A DNA stretch of 64,000 bases. It comes from Chionoecetes opilio (Eukaryota > Arthropoda > Malacostraca > Decapoda > Majidae). The DNA is taken from assembly GCA_016584305.1 (NCBI GenBank), contig JACEEZ010003837.1, positions 1-64,000 of the forward strand, read 5' to 3'. The translations under genes and the position numbers were made by a program. The notes below the pieces were generated by a model. It made no database searches. It saw nothing but the letters and a program-made list of their open reading frames with translations, and had not been told where the DNA came from. Below are positions 21,509 through 32,370 of the stretch, piece by piece. The stretch's first letter is position 1; each line of letters opens with the position of its first letter.

Positions 21509-23265
21509 ATGTGCCAAATGAACGTAGCGATGAAGTCGTAGTGGAAGACAGGATTGGGAATGAAAACATCACTGAAGAGAACAATGTTGTTCTTGACGTT
21601 GCACCTGATGATTTAGAGGTCATTCATGATCCTTCCACACTTCCATCAACTTCCTCAAACACAAGGAATACAACACAAGCATCCAAACCCTCAAGACGAG
21701 TACTGTGGACAAAGGTAACAGACGGCTCCCCTTCATCAATGCCAGATTTTACCCCTAGTGATGTTGAAGCCTCAAACAGCAGTGACTCGGATACATATTT
21801 AGGAAACCCGGTGTGGTATTTCAAGAAGTTTTTCACTCCAGATTTCTTAGATAATATAGTCCATCAGTCTAATCTCTATGCTACACAAAATAATGTAAAC
21901 AAACCACTGAATCTTAGTAGGGAGGAACTTGAGCAATGGTTAGGATTACTCATTCATTTCTCCATAATTAGAACTCCTCAAACACGCCTGCACTGGTCTG
22001 GGGAATTGTTTGGAAGGTACAGAGATTACACTGCTACGGTCATGAGCAGAAGTAGATGGGAGACTATAAAAGCAAACCTACATTTTCGGGATAATACTGA
22101 TGAAGTAAACAATGACAAGCTTTACAAGGTCAGACCTTTGGTAGATCACTTGAGAAAGGAGTTTCAAAATCTTCCAATGCAACAAAATATCTGTGTTGAT
22201 GAGCAGATGGTACCTTTCAAAGGAAGGCATAGCATGCAGTACCTACCTATGAAGCCCAAGAAATGGGGCTTCAAGTTCTTTGTGCTTGCAGACAGTGGGG
22301 GTCTTATTCATGACTTCATTCCTTACACAGGCTCCATTCAAGCTGTGAACAAAGAAGGTATTCCAGATCTTGGTGCATCTTCAAACATTGTTTTGCACTT
22401 GGCTGAGACAATACCAAACAATAGGAACCATCTTCTTTACTTTGACAATTGGTTCACTTCAGTTCCACTTGAAAAACATCTTGCTGAAAGAGGTATCTGG
22501 TGTTGTGGGACGGTTAGGCCATGTCGGCTTCCAGGGCTAAAGTTAGAACCAGATACTGACATGAAGAAGAAAGGTAGAGGAACATTCGAGGAATGGAAGT
22601 CATCTGGTGTTGACAGTGAGCTGACAGTAGTCAAATGGTTGGATAGTAAAGGCGTGACCTTGCTATCCACCTTTGCTAACAGCCAACCAACTCATACTGC
22701 ACAACGGTATGACAAAACTATGAAGAAAGTTATAGAGATCCCACAGCCAAACATAGTAAAGTTGTACAACAAGAACATGGGTGGTGTAGATCTGGCTGAT
22801 TGTCTTCTATCACTGTACAGAATTCCAGTGCGATCAAAGAAGTATTACCACAGACTTGTCTTTCACATGATTGACATAACTATCAATCAGGCTTGGTTGA
22901 TGTACCGAAGGGATTACGAGACAAAAAGGATTCCACCAGAGAAAAAGCATGCCCTACTGTCCTTCAGGATGTCTCTGTCTGAGTCACTCATCAGGGCGGG
23001 GAAGTGTGTGCCTAAAAGAGGTTTTCCATCCTCAAGTCCGAGGATGGCTGATCGACCCACGAAAAGGTGTCAAAAGATGGGTCAAGTCAGACCACAGAAG
23101 GATGTGAGACTTGACAAGGTAGGTCACTTCCCAGAAGTGAAAAATCCTCGCTTGTATTGCAAGCGACTTGGATGTAAGGGTCGCACAAACATCAGGTGCA
23201 TCAAATGCAATGTCAACTTGTGCCTGAATGAGAAAAAAAACTGCTTCCTGCAGTTCCATACCTAA
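21509..23265 (+). CDS. piggyBac transposase, main catalytic exon
   Basis: About 585 residues of a piggyBac (DDE_Tnp_1_7) transposase, which cuts and inserts at TTAA without footprints. Catalytic Asp codons: 22198 (NICVDEQMVPFKGR), 22444 (YFDNWFTSV) and 22789 (MGGVDLADCL); all three are present. Earlier conserved residues include WYFKKFF and FSIIRTPQTRLHW. The C-terminal cysteine-rich DNA-binding domain is present (YCKRLGCKGRTNIRC then CIKCNVNLC). No stop or frameshift. The open frame extends upstream to 21421, but the acceptor at 21508 (TTTCTCAG), the duplicated pseudo-exon and the phase of exon 2 suggest it starts as an internal exon. It could instead be a domesticated PGBD-like gene; context favours a transposon copy. 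Confidence 0.88.
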
Positions 23266-23273
23266 GATACTAA

Positions 23274-23440
<167 letters not shown>

Positions 23441-23615
23441 ATCCTGATGTAAGAAGTGAATGAAAAAATCCACGGGTTTTCTTTGCGTGCATTATAAAAG
23501 TGGATACCTTTTGTTATATATGCACTATGTGGCAGGTTTTGCATTCATTGTATTTTTTATTTTTTATTTCAAGATATCACATTATTATCAAAGGATTCAT
23601 TCTTGTTCAATTTAG

Positions 23616-23621
23616 AATAAA
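23616..23621 (+). promoter_or_regulatory. Candidate polyadenylation signal for piggyBac gene
   Basis: AATAAA about 350 bp after the stop codon; a second AATAAA lies near 23671. Either could serve; nothing decides between them. Confidence 0.4.
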
Positions 23622-23874
23622 CTCCAGCGAAGAATATGGATATGAATGTCTTCAGTGTCTCAAATATGTAATAAAATTGGATACTTCATTTTATGGCATT
23701 TTCCTTTCCCTGGTGACCAACATGACAAATTAGTCATATGGCTGTATAATTGTATACATTCTAGTAATTGCTAAGAAAAATTATTTGGCACCTTTATTAG
23801 GTCCATATAAGTCTAAAAACCAAAGCATTATATTTTGTGGCCAACAAAAATATTAGGGGTCCCTAAAGGGTTAA

Positions 23875-24060
23875 GGCCGTGTCACACGGTAATTTTTTCC
23901 GGCATCTTTTGGTATTTTGCTACCATTTGATGCCTGATACCAGCATCTCTTTTAGTAGCAAACGCAGAGTCGCGCATGATCGTCCTCTTGCCACCAGTAC
24001 TGGCATCTTTGTTTACATTTTGGAGCAGCCGACGCTAGACTTGTACGAACTACAGGTTGC
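23875..24060. repeat. Possible MITE end (GGCCGTGTCACAC type)
   Basis: The sequence after the TTAA starts GGCCGTGTCACACGG. Similar starts occur at 57551 and loosely at 41066. No partner end was found here. Confidence 0.3.
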
Positions 24061-25712
24061 CAGACCTGCCTCTCTAATATCTCGAATAGCCGTATTTTAC
24101 GGCTTATAACTTATAAGACGCTGCATCTTGGAAGACTCGCCCTGATTTTGGAAAGAAATTTCTAAGGAAAAATAAAAATAAATAAACAGATTTTCTAGTA
24201 AAATCTACCAATTTTTTCTCGGTAGGTTTCTTCTTCTTGTGACCTCTACCGCTTAGTATAGTATTATATTAGGCATAGTATAACCTAAGCTTGTACCGTA
24301 AATGGCGGCGTATAAGTCGACCAGGCGTATAAGTCTACCCCAAGATTATTAGCTCAAGATTACGGGTTAGGCCTATACCTTTTAACTTACCTATACTTGC
24401 CGTATAAGTCGGCCCCAAAAATACGGTAGGCTACTGGTAGGCCAAAGCTTGAATGTGGATAGGCTACGGTATGGTATACGGTAACCTGTCGCCAAAACAC
24501 ATAACACCACACCACTTATATGAAGATATGAATCTTTACTATAGGTCGGCCTCTTGTTTTCACTTGAAAAACACCCTAGTCCCCTGATAGTACCGCTACA
24601 TACTGTATATTATAGTAAAACACGGTACTATGACTGGACTGCACTAACCGATGCCCTCCGAGGCTCAGCCATTTGCATTCGCCAGTGTTTACAATCATTG
24701 TATCAGCTTTTGGAAACAGCTGTGGGTAACCTGCATCTCTTTGCTTACACTCGGCATATCCTCAGTCGCATAAAGTCGTGTTTCTGTCGTCCAAGCACCG
24801 TCTTGGACAACAAAAGAGGTCCGCTTCTTGTTTTCACTTGAAAAACACCCTAGTCCCCTGATAGTACCGCTACATACTGTATATTATAGTAAAACACGGT
24901 AATACCTAAGACTGGACTGCACTTACCGCGGTGTCCTCCGCCATTTGCATTCGCTAGTGTTTACACTTTGTGTATCAGCTGTTTCCATCAGCTGTTGGAA
25001 ACAGCTGTGGGTGGAACTGCCGCTAAACGTCTTCTCCAGTTATCGCTTTTGCTCTGGAAGTGGCACATATTGTAATTGTCTGACTGGAGTTACTATAAGT
25101 GGTGTACAGCGATTGTTAGTAGTGCTGATCCACTTGTTTGGCACTCGGTGGTAAGGGTTCGCATTTTATCCTTGCCGTATAAGTCGACCCCTAGTTATGG
25201 AGAGATTTTTTCAGGCTCAAAGCCTGTGACTTATACATGAAAGCCGACTTATACGCCGCCATATACGGTATGTAGTTTTGTTTTGCTTTTTTCCTTTTGT
25301 TTGTGTTTTTCTCTACAGGAGCAGCCGGTTCAAAAGCCTGGGCTATGAAGAATAGGCCACCTGTAATATCAAGATCAAGTATCACTTCATAGGTCCTCTC
25401 CTTTCCTCGTCTTCCTCCTCCTTCTCTCCTCTAATCTAGTGTTAGCTGAAGCCACCATCCCGAAAGCCGGGTCACAAACCCTCGGCTAACGCCCGGTACC
25501 CATTCACTGCTGGGTGGACAGGGTCTCGGGGCATTTTCAGGGTATTTTTTGGGGGAAAAGTTGAGTCTTAAAAGCAGTAAAATACGGTAGGTACACCTCG
25601 CACCGGAGTAAATAAGCATTTTTTCAGTATTTTCAATACCCGAGTTTCGTGATCCTCGAGTTTAGTGCTATGCCTCCGGAAGAAAGCAATCGCTAAACTC
25701 GGGAGGGTACTG
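24060..25712 (+). mobile_element. Family D element, copy 3, split by a MITE
   Basis: The right end GGGAGGGTACTG followed by TA at 25713 is clear. Interior parts match copy 2 on both sides of the nested MITE (GCTTAGTATAGTATTATA before it, CTCTACAGGAGCAGCCGG after it). The left terminus is not recognisable. Confidence 0.6.
24296..25268 (+). mobile_element. Mariner-like MITE, family Z, nested
   Basis: Ends CCGTAAATGGCGGCGTATAA and complement (TTATACGCCGCCATATACGG), flanked by TA, splitting family D copy 3. Internally a 107-bp segment is directly repeated (24544-24650 and 24818-24925), and pieces of families Y and T are embedded (24665-24725, 24729-24790). No coding capacity. Confidence 0.8.
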
Positions 25713-26169
25713 TATTTACTAAAAAAATATGGGTGATTTGAAAATTCTGATGGTAGCATTGTAAAGTAAAGCTCACAAAATTTCACTTTTAGTGGTATAT
25801 GACACATTAAAAGTCTGCTTCAAAATGTTTTAGCTAGGAGACCATGAACATTCCACATATTTTGTATTATTCATTTAATAAACAATGTTTATTAAGTTTT
25901 CCTCACTGCCGATAATTATTAGCACTACATCACCGTCACATAGTAACATAAGCGAATTTGTGAGGAAAACATCCGTCCACTTACAACCATCTGCCATTAA
26001 TTGGTATTGGGGTCTTGGTATGGGAGGCTTCCCTCCCGTCTGTAGGTACAGTCTCAGTCTTTTTACTGGCACTCTCCTTTATACAGTATCTTTATATTAT
26101 CCGTAGAGGTAGGGAGAGGCTGGCAGGGTACTGGGGTAAGGATTTAGGGGATTTAAGGCGTGCAGTTCT
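25713..26169. other. Unassigned AT-rich spacer
   Basis: Short open frames lack any recognisable motif. Nothing supported. Confidence 0.4.
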
Positions 26170-26655
26170 CATCCATTATTACCAAAAAAAACATTCATGT
26201 GAAGGGTATATGTTGTGATCCATTCACAATATCGTCAGTTATCGTAATTTATTGATGGCTTTCATTCGACGGTACACTTTCGTTGTTGTGGTTTTGTTTG
26301 CAAGTTATCAGCTGTGAGCGGGCGAGCCCCGACCAGCCGGGACGTTCTGGCAAGGCACGCAAGCGAGAGTCAAGCCAGGCTTATGGCACGGAACCCCTCG
26401 CCCCCTGTACATAATCCCTATTAGATTTAAGGTAAGCAACAATATGCCTATTTCATCATTTCTATGCATAACTTATCATTTATATATGTTTTGATATGCA
26501 TGGGTGTGAATGAGTATAAATGTACGGGTACGGTAGGGAGGACTGATCGACCAATATCAATTTTTCCCATAGGTCATGTGTTTCACATAGAGCGAATTCA
26601 CATAGAACGACCTCGTTTATCGACCAATTTCTCGTTCTATGTGAGACCCTAGTGT
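26170..26655 (-). mobile_element. Family W MITE, copy 2 (internally deleted)
   Basis: Reverse orientation of 11658-12500: shared ATCGTCAGTTATCGTAAT and TATCAGCTGTGAGCG segments, ending in the TIR CGAGAAATTGG/AGGGTC complement near 26650. It lacks the central and right part of copy 1. Confidence 0.65.
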
Positions 26656-26659
26656 ACCT

Positions 26660-27380
26660 GAATGGATAGTCTTATAAAGGTCAGTCTATGATCACAAAGA
26701 AGCGAAAATTGTTCACCGCCCTTGAACCGGCAAAATTATGCCAAACAAGACTAATATGTGAAGGAACCCTTGTGCCTCAACAAATGTTTTAAAATTTTAT
26801 TAACCATAAACATGACACATCTGGGCATTCAGATATAATATCGGGTTAAAACATTACTCAACTTATTGAAATTAATTTGAAGAACTCTTAAAAGTTCATT
26901 AAATTCTGAAGCTAAAATACTCTTTTAGCCTACAACAGAAAATACTGAAGTGGATCAATCTGGAGCAACACACTGGCCTTCATAAAAAATACTAGCAATA
27001 AATATTCCACCAAAATGTTTGCATTAATAGGCTTCCCATTTTTTCTAGGTTTGGTCAAACATAAACTTTCCCAGCCAGAGGGGGGCTGCGCCTCCCCCTG
27101 GTTCCCCCTTCATGTTAACAAACCTGACTTGAAACGTAACCTTTCCTGAACGCGCTGATTGGCTGTGTGATGTTGCTTCAGATTGACCAGGTTATATTTT
27201 ATGCTGGGTTAGGTACCAAAAAGGGGAGTTCGGGGTTGGCACAGCCTCCCCGGCTAGGAAAGGTTACGTTTCAGGTCGGGTTAGTTACCAAGAAGGGGTG
27301 GGTCCATGGGGGGGCACAGTCCCCCCAGGGACTGGTCTCCTTCGGGACCTAATCAAGAGTTCAAAAACATAAGATTTTTT
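26660..27380. other. Spacer with GC-rich inverted motifs, no gene
   Basis: Contains GAAACGTAACCTTTCCTG near 27131 and its approximate complement GGAAAGGTTACGTTTCAGG near 27257, plus G/C blocks near 27078 and 27310. This may be a small non-autonomous repeat. No protein motif. Confidence 0.4.
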
Positions 27381-27438
27381 TTTTTAAATATTGTAGCTGG
27401 GGTGGTGACTAAAGATAACATTGGCCAGAAAAACTAAC

Positions 27439-27680
27439 CTGTTGCTAGAGATCGCAAGGTTATTGCCAGTCGCTCCTCTGCTGTAATGGCTCTTCTCATC
27501 CTTTGTGTCCTGTTTCAGGATCCTAGGAGCAATCATTGCAAAAACATTTTGAAACTGCTGCTTGTCCAGTCGCATTCACTGCCTATAACCATCTCCATTC
27601 TCCAAAGCAAGCTCCTGAAGGATGTGAAACACTGAGTTGCTCTCTCCTTGCTAGCCATTGCCTTTTCCACATTCTCCTTC
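27439..27680 (-). pseudogene. PIF/Harbinger transposase N-terminal exon
   Basis: On the minus strand the frames give RRMWKRQWLARREQL, then LDKQQFQNVFAMIAPRILKQ and, one base shift later, MRRAITAEERLAITLRSLAT followed by a GTTAGT donor. This is the standard N-terminal region of Harbinger transposases (a WxRxWLxRR block, PxIxKxDT, then AITAEERLAITLRxLATG). It also has a stop before MRLD. The exons with the DDE motifs are not found at lower coordinates, so the gene is truncated. It is divergent from the MADF-BESS gene that begins about 470 bp away, the arrangement expected of a Harbinger element. Confidence 0.7.
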
Positions 27681-28147
27681 TTCTTTCATTGTGACTGTTG
27701 CACAAGCAAAATTTGTAAATAGATCAGCCATTATTATTGTTGTGATGCCTGAGTGCGACAACGAACCCACTCTGTGTCTGCTAGGGAGTGGGCGGTATAC
27801 TGTCCGTCGAGTGGAGTGGGAGGTGGGTGGAAAAGAGCGCTTGTGTGATACACGCATTACCCACGTACCTCATTCATCACTTGCAGGTGAATCATCCACA
27901 TTATTTCTTCTTCATTGTATATTTTATATCACTATGTATGATTATGTGACTTAAATTACCGCCAATAACTTACATAAAATGAGTGAAAATAAGGTCAAAA
28001 TAGGGGTTCGTTCCAAAAACTTTTTTACCAACTGTAATTTTCTCTCTACTATATATGTTTAGATATTTGGTTGTCCATATTGGCATGCGGAAAGAAGGAA
28101 GGGAAGATAAGGTTAGAAAAGACTTCTATGCCTTATATTAATTTTAC

Positions 28148-29983
28148 GGACCTGTTGGCCGTGGTCGTGGAGGCAGCGGTCGTGGAGGCAGAAGCAGAGG
28201 CAAAGAGCTGCCCAGCCTGGACCCTGCTGCTGTCCTCGAGGATGCTGTCGAGGATGCTACACGCTCTCCATCCTCATCCCCTCGGGGCTCCCCTACTCAC
28301 TCACGCTCTGGGTCAGTAGACAGTCATGCATCGCTGGCATCGACTGTGGCCAAGAGCAAGAAGAAGGACAAGAAGGACAACAAGCTGTCCGATGACGAGG
28401 AGGAGTTGATGGTTGCCTTTTGGAGGAGAATGAAATGCTGTGGAACAAGAAGGCCACGTACTATAGAAGACCTGATATGAAGAACGCTGCATGGCAGGAG
28501 CAGGCAGAAACCATGTCGAAGGAAGTCTCTCATCTGCAAGGGTGGTTCAAGGGCATGAGAGACAACTTCGCGCGCCTGGACAAGCTGCCCATGTCCGGGT
28601 CCGGGCAACGGATCTTCACAGAGAGGGAGCTCTGGACCTTGCAGAAGTTGCACTTCCTCCAAAAGATCACCTACCACAGACCAGAGCCAGTTAGCAGTGT
28701 AAGTACAGCTACATATTGTTAGACTATTGAAACTTTTTATGTAAAGATGTATCTTTACTATCACAGGGTCCACTGTATCTAAATGTATCTAAAAGTCCAA
28801 TGTATCTAAAAATCAATTTGCAATAATTTTTGCATTAGCATTTTTTGCATTTTTTTTACTTATTATTTGTATTATTTTGTACTTGCAGGTGAAGGATGCG
28901 GAAGCACACAGTAGTGGTCTCTCAGCTGCTGATGCTGAGTGCGCCAGGATCAGCGCAGAGGCGGACAAAGAGGAGGAAGAGCCTCAGAAAGAGTCTCAGC
29001 AAGTCCGCGGAAAGGGCAAGGGAAAGGGTAATAACTCTGCGGACGCTGTCATGGCCACCTTGCAGAAGCGGCTGCAGGAGACTGGCCAGCAGGTGCTCCA
29101 GTTGCAGCAGGCGATGCAGCCACAGACTCCGGCGGAGGTCTTCGGGACTTACGTCAAGGGGACACTGGTGAACTTGTCGGAACGGAAGTTCAAGAAGGCG
29201 CGCACGGACATCAGTCGGATCCTGGAAGTTGCCATGCAGGATAGCGATGAGGAAGAGCCTCCACAAGTCACGCCGCCATCCTTCTGGGAAGCAGGACCCC
29301 CCCGACCCAGCTCTGGACCCACCTTCTCGTCCTCTCCCAAATCCGTCTAGCAGTGGCAGCCGGCCCCCGATCTGTGGAAGAGCACCAAGCCACCAACTGG
29401 GTCCCCGTGGCACTCCCAGGACTGCGGTTACATGGAGGGGTACCAAGCCAGCATGGTCAACCAGATGCCGCCTCCTCATCCGGGTCCACTGCAGTTCCCC
29501 CAGCAGCAACAGCAGTACCCCCAGCAGCAACAACAGTACCCCCAGCAGCAACAGCAGTATCCCCAGCAGCAACAGCAGTACCTCCAGCAGCAACAGCAGT
29601 ACCTCCAGCAGCAACAGCAGTACCCCCAGCAGCAACAGCAGTACCCCCAGCAGCAACAGCAGTAACCCCAGCAGCAACAGCAGTACCCCCAGCAGCAACA
29701 GCAGTACCCCCAGCAGCAACAGCAGTACCCCCAGCAGCAACAGCAGTACCCCCAGCAACAGCAGAGCATGTCCGCAGCCATCAGCGGTACTCACCAGGTG
29801 CTCACCACAAGCTTGGACACAGGTGCGGTGAGTGCCAGTGCTGGAGGCTGTGAGCGTGACCTGGCAGATATGTCTCACATCTCTGGCTTAGCTGCGCTGT
29901 TGGAGACATCTCAGGCCTCAGGCCAGGGGTCCCCCAGGGATTTGGATACTCCCACTCTATCTGGTGCTGGTGAGAAGCAGTAG
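28148..29983 (+). pseudogene. MADF-BESS protein gene, Harbinger accessory type, 2 exons
   Basis: Exon 1 (28148-28699) reads GRGRGGSGRGGRSRG, a Ser-rich linker and DDEEELMVAF; then, after loss of one T in the run at 28418-28421, the MADF domain (FLEENEMLWNKKATYY to WFKGMRDNFARLDKL). GTAAGT at 28700 and acceptor TTGCAG before 28888 keep phase. Exon 2 holds an E/K-rich linker, a Gln-rich coiled segment, a BESS-like motif (FGTYVKGTLVNLSERKFKKA), then a PQQQQQY repeat region and a C-terminal tail ending at 29983. In-frame stops TAG (29348) and TAA (29663, a TAC change in one repeat unit) interrupt it. MADF proteins bind DNA, and Harbinger elements use such partners to bring the transposase to the nucleus and ends. 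The true start is not seen. Confidence 0.75.
29497..29762 (+). repeat. 21-bp coding tandem repeat (PQQQQQY), about 13 units
   Basis: Unit CCCCAGCAGCAACAGCAGTA plus C. Two units have CTCCAG (Leu) for CCCCAG, and one has TAA for TAC. The antisense open frame rich in Leu/Cys is a shadow. Confidence 0.95.
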
Positions 29984-30078
29984 TGAGACAGGGACTCGTG
30001 AGTACCTCAAATGCTACAGAAGGATACACAGGGATAGTGTTTGTGGATACACAAGGATAGTGTTGGTTATTGAATGTA

Positions 30079-30084
30079 ATAAAG
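30079..30084 (+). promoter_or_regulatory. Candidate polyadenylation signal of MADF-BESS gene
   Basis: AATAAA about 95 bp after the final TAG, followed by a T/A-rich stretch. Confidence 0.5.
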
Positions 30085-30139
30085 TAATTTTTTAAAAACT
30101 TTAAAAAAATGTGTTTTGTGTTTGCCCATTTTACATGTA

Positions 30140-30701
30140 CAATAAACCCTTCATGCTCGCGGGGGTTAGGGAACAGAGACACCCGCGAGTATCGAAGTGG
30201 AAAAATAGAAACAGGAAGAGAGTTCCAGAGTTTACCAGTGAAAGGGATGAAAGAGTAAAGATACTGATTAACTCTTGCATTACGAAGATGGACAGAATAG
30301 GGATGAGAATGAGTAGAAAGTCTTGTGCAGCGAGGCCGCGGAAGGGGGGGAGGCATGCAGTTCGCAAGTTCAGAAGAGCAGTGAGCATGAAAATAACGGT
30401 AGAGGAGAGCAAGAGAAGCAACATCACGGCGGTGATTTAAAGATTGAAGACAGTCAGTCAGAGGAGAGGAGTTGATAGACGAAAAGCTTCAGTCAGAGGA
30501 GAGGAGTTGATGAGACGAAAAGCTTTTGACTCAACCCTGTTTAGGAGAGCTGTATGAGTGGATCCTCCCCAAACATGTGAGACATACTCCATACATAGGC
30601 GGATAAGGCCCCTGTAGAGAGCAAGCAATTGAAAAAAAAAAAAAAAAAAAAGGGTTGAAAACCCGCGAGTAATCAAATCCGCGAGCATGAAGGGTTTACT
30701 G
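30140..30701 (+). mobile_element. Tigger-like MITE, family V
   Basis: Ends CAATAAACCCTTCATGCTCG and complement (CGAGCATGAAGGGTTTACTG). Left flank TA; right flank TC where the next element begins. A related CCGCGAGTA motif occurs at both ends. No transposase. Confidence 0.75.
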
Positions 30702-30959
30702 TCCACTCAAACCTCGGCTATCGCGCCTAATTGGTGCCACTATCGGCGCTCGATAGCCGAAATTGCGATAGCCGAACAATAGAACTAATGGTAATAATTC
30801 TAATTGGTGCCAGGTCCCCCAAGATGACCGCATATTTTACCACTTTTTTCATGTTTTTACCCATTTTTTTCAGCATATGACGAAATAATAAATAAAATCA
30901 GGAATCATAAAAACAACATACATTTTACAGCACTTTATTTACCTTTTATCGGGGATGAC

Positions 30960-31790
30960 GAGGGGCTTAGATGGATGAGAGCCGAGGCTTGTGTGGAGTG
31001 TTGTCATTTATGACCACCACGACGGGCCTGTAACTCATCCAGAATGTCTTCCATTGTTGCACAAGTGAAGCCCTCAACGTCAGATGGTTCATCAATGACA
31101 GGGGGATCATTGGAGGGTCCTGGCTGCAGTCCATTCTTGTGTTGCTGTGCCTGGTTGCAGTCCATTCTTGTGTTGCTGTGCCTGGTTGCGGCACCGTAAA
31201 AACTCGGTGATCTGATGTTGACGGAGAGAGTTCGTGTGGTCGTGATATTGCTGCTCATAACTTGCCGCTGCCTGATGAATCAACGAACACTTCAACTCGC
31301 TGTTAGTAGTTAAGTCTTGTTCGAGGATGTGGCGTAGCCTGCGACTCAAATCTATAACTGTCTTGATATTGGCAATAGATAAAAAAAAACCACGCCGCAC
31401 ATTGTTGTCTCCCTCTTCCTCTTCAGTGCTGTCCGCTTCACCTGCCACATCATCCTCTTCCATTATATTGTCAGCAGTCCCTGCGAGGCTGAATCATTTC
31501 CCTAATGTCCTCACCAGTCATGTCAGCAAATCCAGCTCCAGGGATTTGCCGTGCCTCTGTCACCGCCGCTTCTATCTGTGTCTCGAGTGACTGTGGGTTA
31601 CTAGGCACTGCCACCTGGCGGTCCTCAGGCAAACCCTCCAAAATGTTACGCCAAGCATGATTGATAGTGGCAGGCGTTACATTGTTCCAGCAGTCTACCA
31701 CTAAGTCAACTGCCTGTTTTACATTGTACAATTTCCAATAACAAATAACTTTTATGTTCTGCCTCAGTATCACCTTGCGTGATAGTGGGA
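30960..31790 (-). pseudogene. Tigger U transposase, C-terminal remnant
   Basis: Minus-strand frames read WKLYNVKQAVDLVVDCWNNV then TPATINHAWRNILEG, the conserved helical segment after the DDE domain in Tigger transposases (compare NAWKDVTKETLKNAWHKLWP in the copy at 50.6 kb). After a frameshift near 31465 an acidic stretch (STEEEEGDN) and a tail with a 33-bp duplicated segment (QQHKNGLQPG) follow. The DDE domain is not found upstream, so it is a remnant. Confidence 0.7.
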
Positions 31791-31959
31791 GGACAAGGCT
31801 GAGGTAAAGCGGCCATTATACAAAGTTTCCTTCAATGCTATCACTGCACCCAGAGAGTACGCGCACTTTAGTGATGTCTGAGGTGGCAGGAGCTGCGGGA
31901 AGGCCAGGAATTGAGCAACCCATCACAGCCCGCTGCTAATGTTCTGCCGTCTACTCGAT

Positions 31960-32265
31960 CGCAACGCCTCTGCCGACTGGCCTATCATGAGCCCTCGGGT
32001 GGGGTTATGGGATTCCCGCATTGTTCACTCGTTAACAACGTTGACGACGTCTCTCGTACTGTTAGCTGTTACGTTAACTATTTAAAAATTATAAATTTGC
32101 ATACTACGTCTGCATGGTTTTATGAATGGCTTGCAATTTGAGGGTAAAACAACGTCTCTGTATACTTTCCTATACATTTGGCAACGTAGCTCGTGCGACA
32201 ATGTCGCCCAAGTGTCCTTGACAGCCTGTGATAACACCTGGGGAACCTGACCTGACTTCACTCCC
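31960..32265 (+). repeat. Fragment like the Sailor element 5' non-coding region
   Basis: Parallels 13030-13240: TACTGTTAGCTGTTACGTTAAC, cited core GTTAGCTGTTACGTTAAC, CTGCATGGTTTTATGAATGG and GGTAAAACAA segments occur in the same order. No coding part. Confidence 0.65.
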
Positions 32266-32370
32266 CTTTACCTGCCCCTGGAATGTCCTGACGGTTTATT
32301 TATAGAACAAGGACGCCTAGCTGTTATGCCTTTGTGTGTATTTACCTAGTTGTAACATACAGGAAAAGAG

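Noticed and set aside
28922..29878. 318-residue Leu-rich minus-strand frame
   Set aside because: Antisense of the MADF-BESS exon and its CAG-rich repeat; the sense strand has splice sites, domain motifs and a polyadenylation signal.
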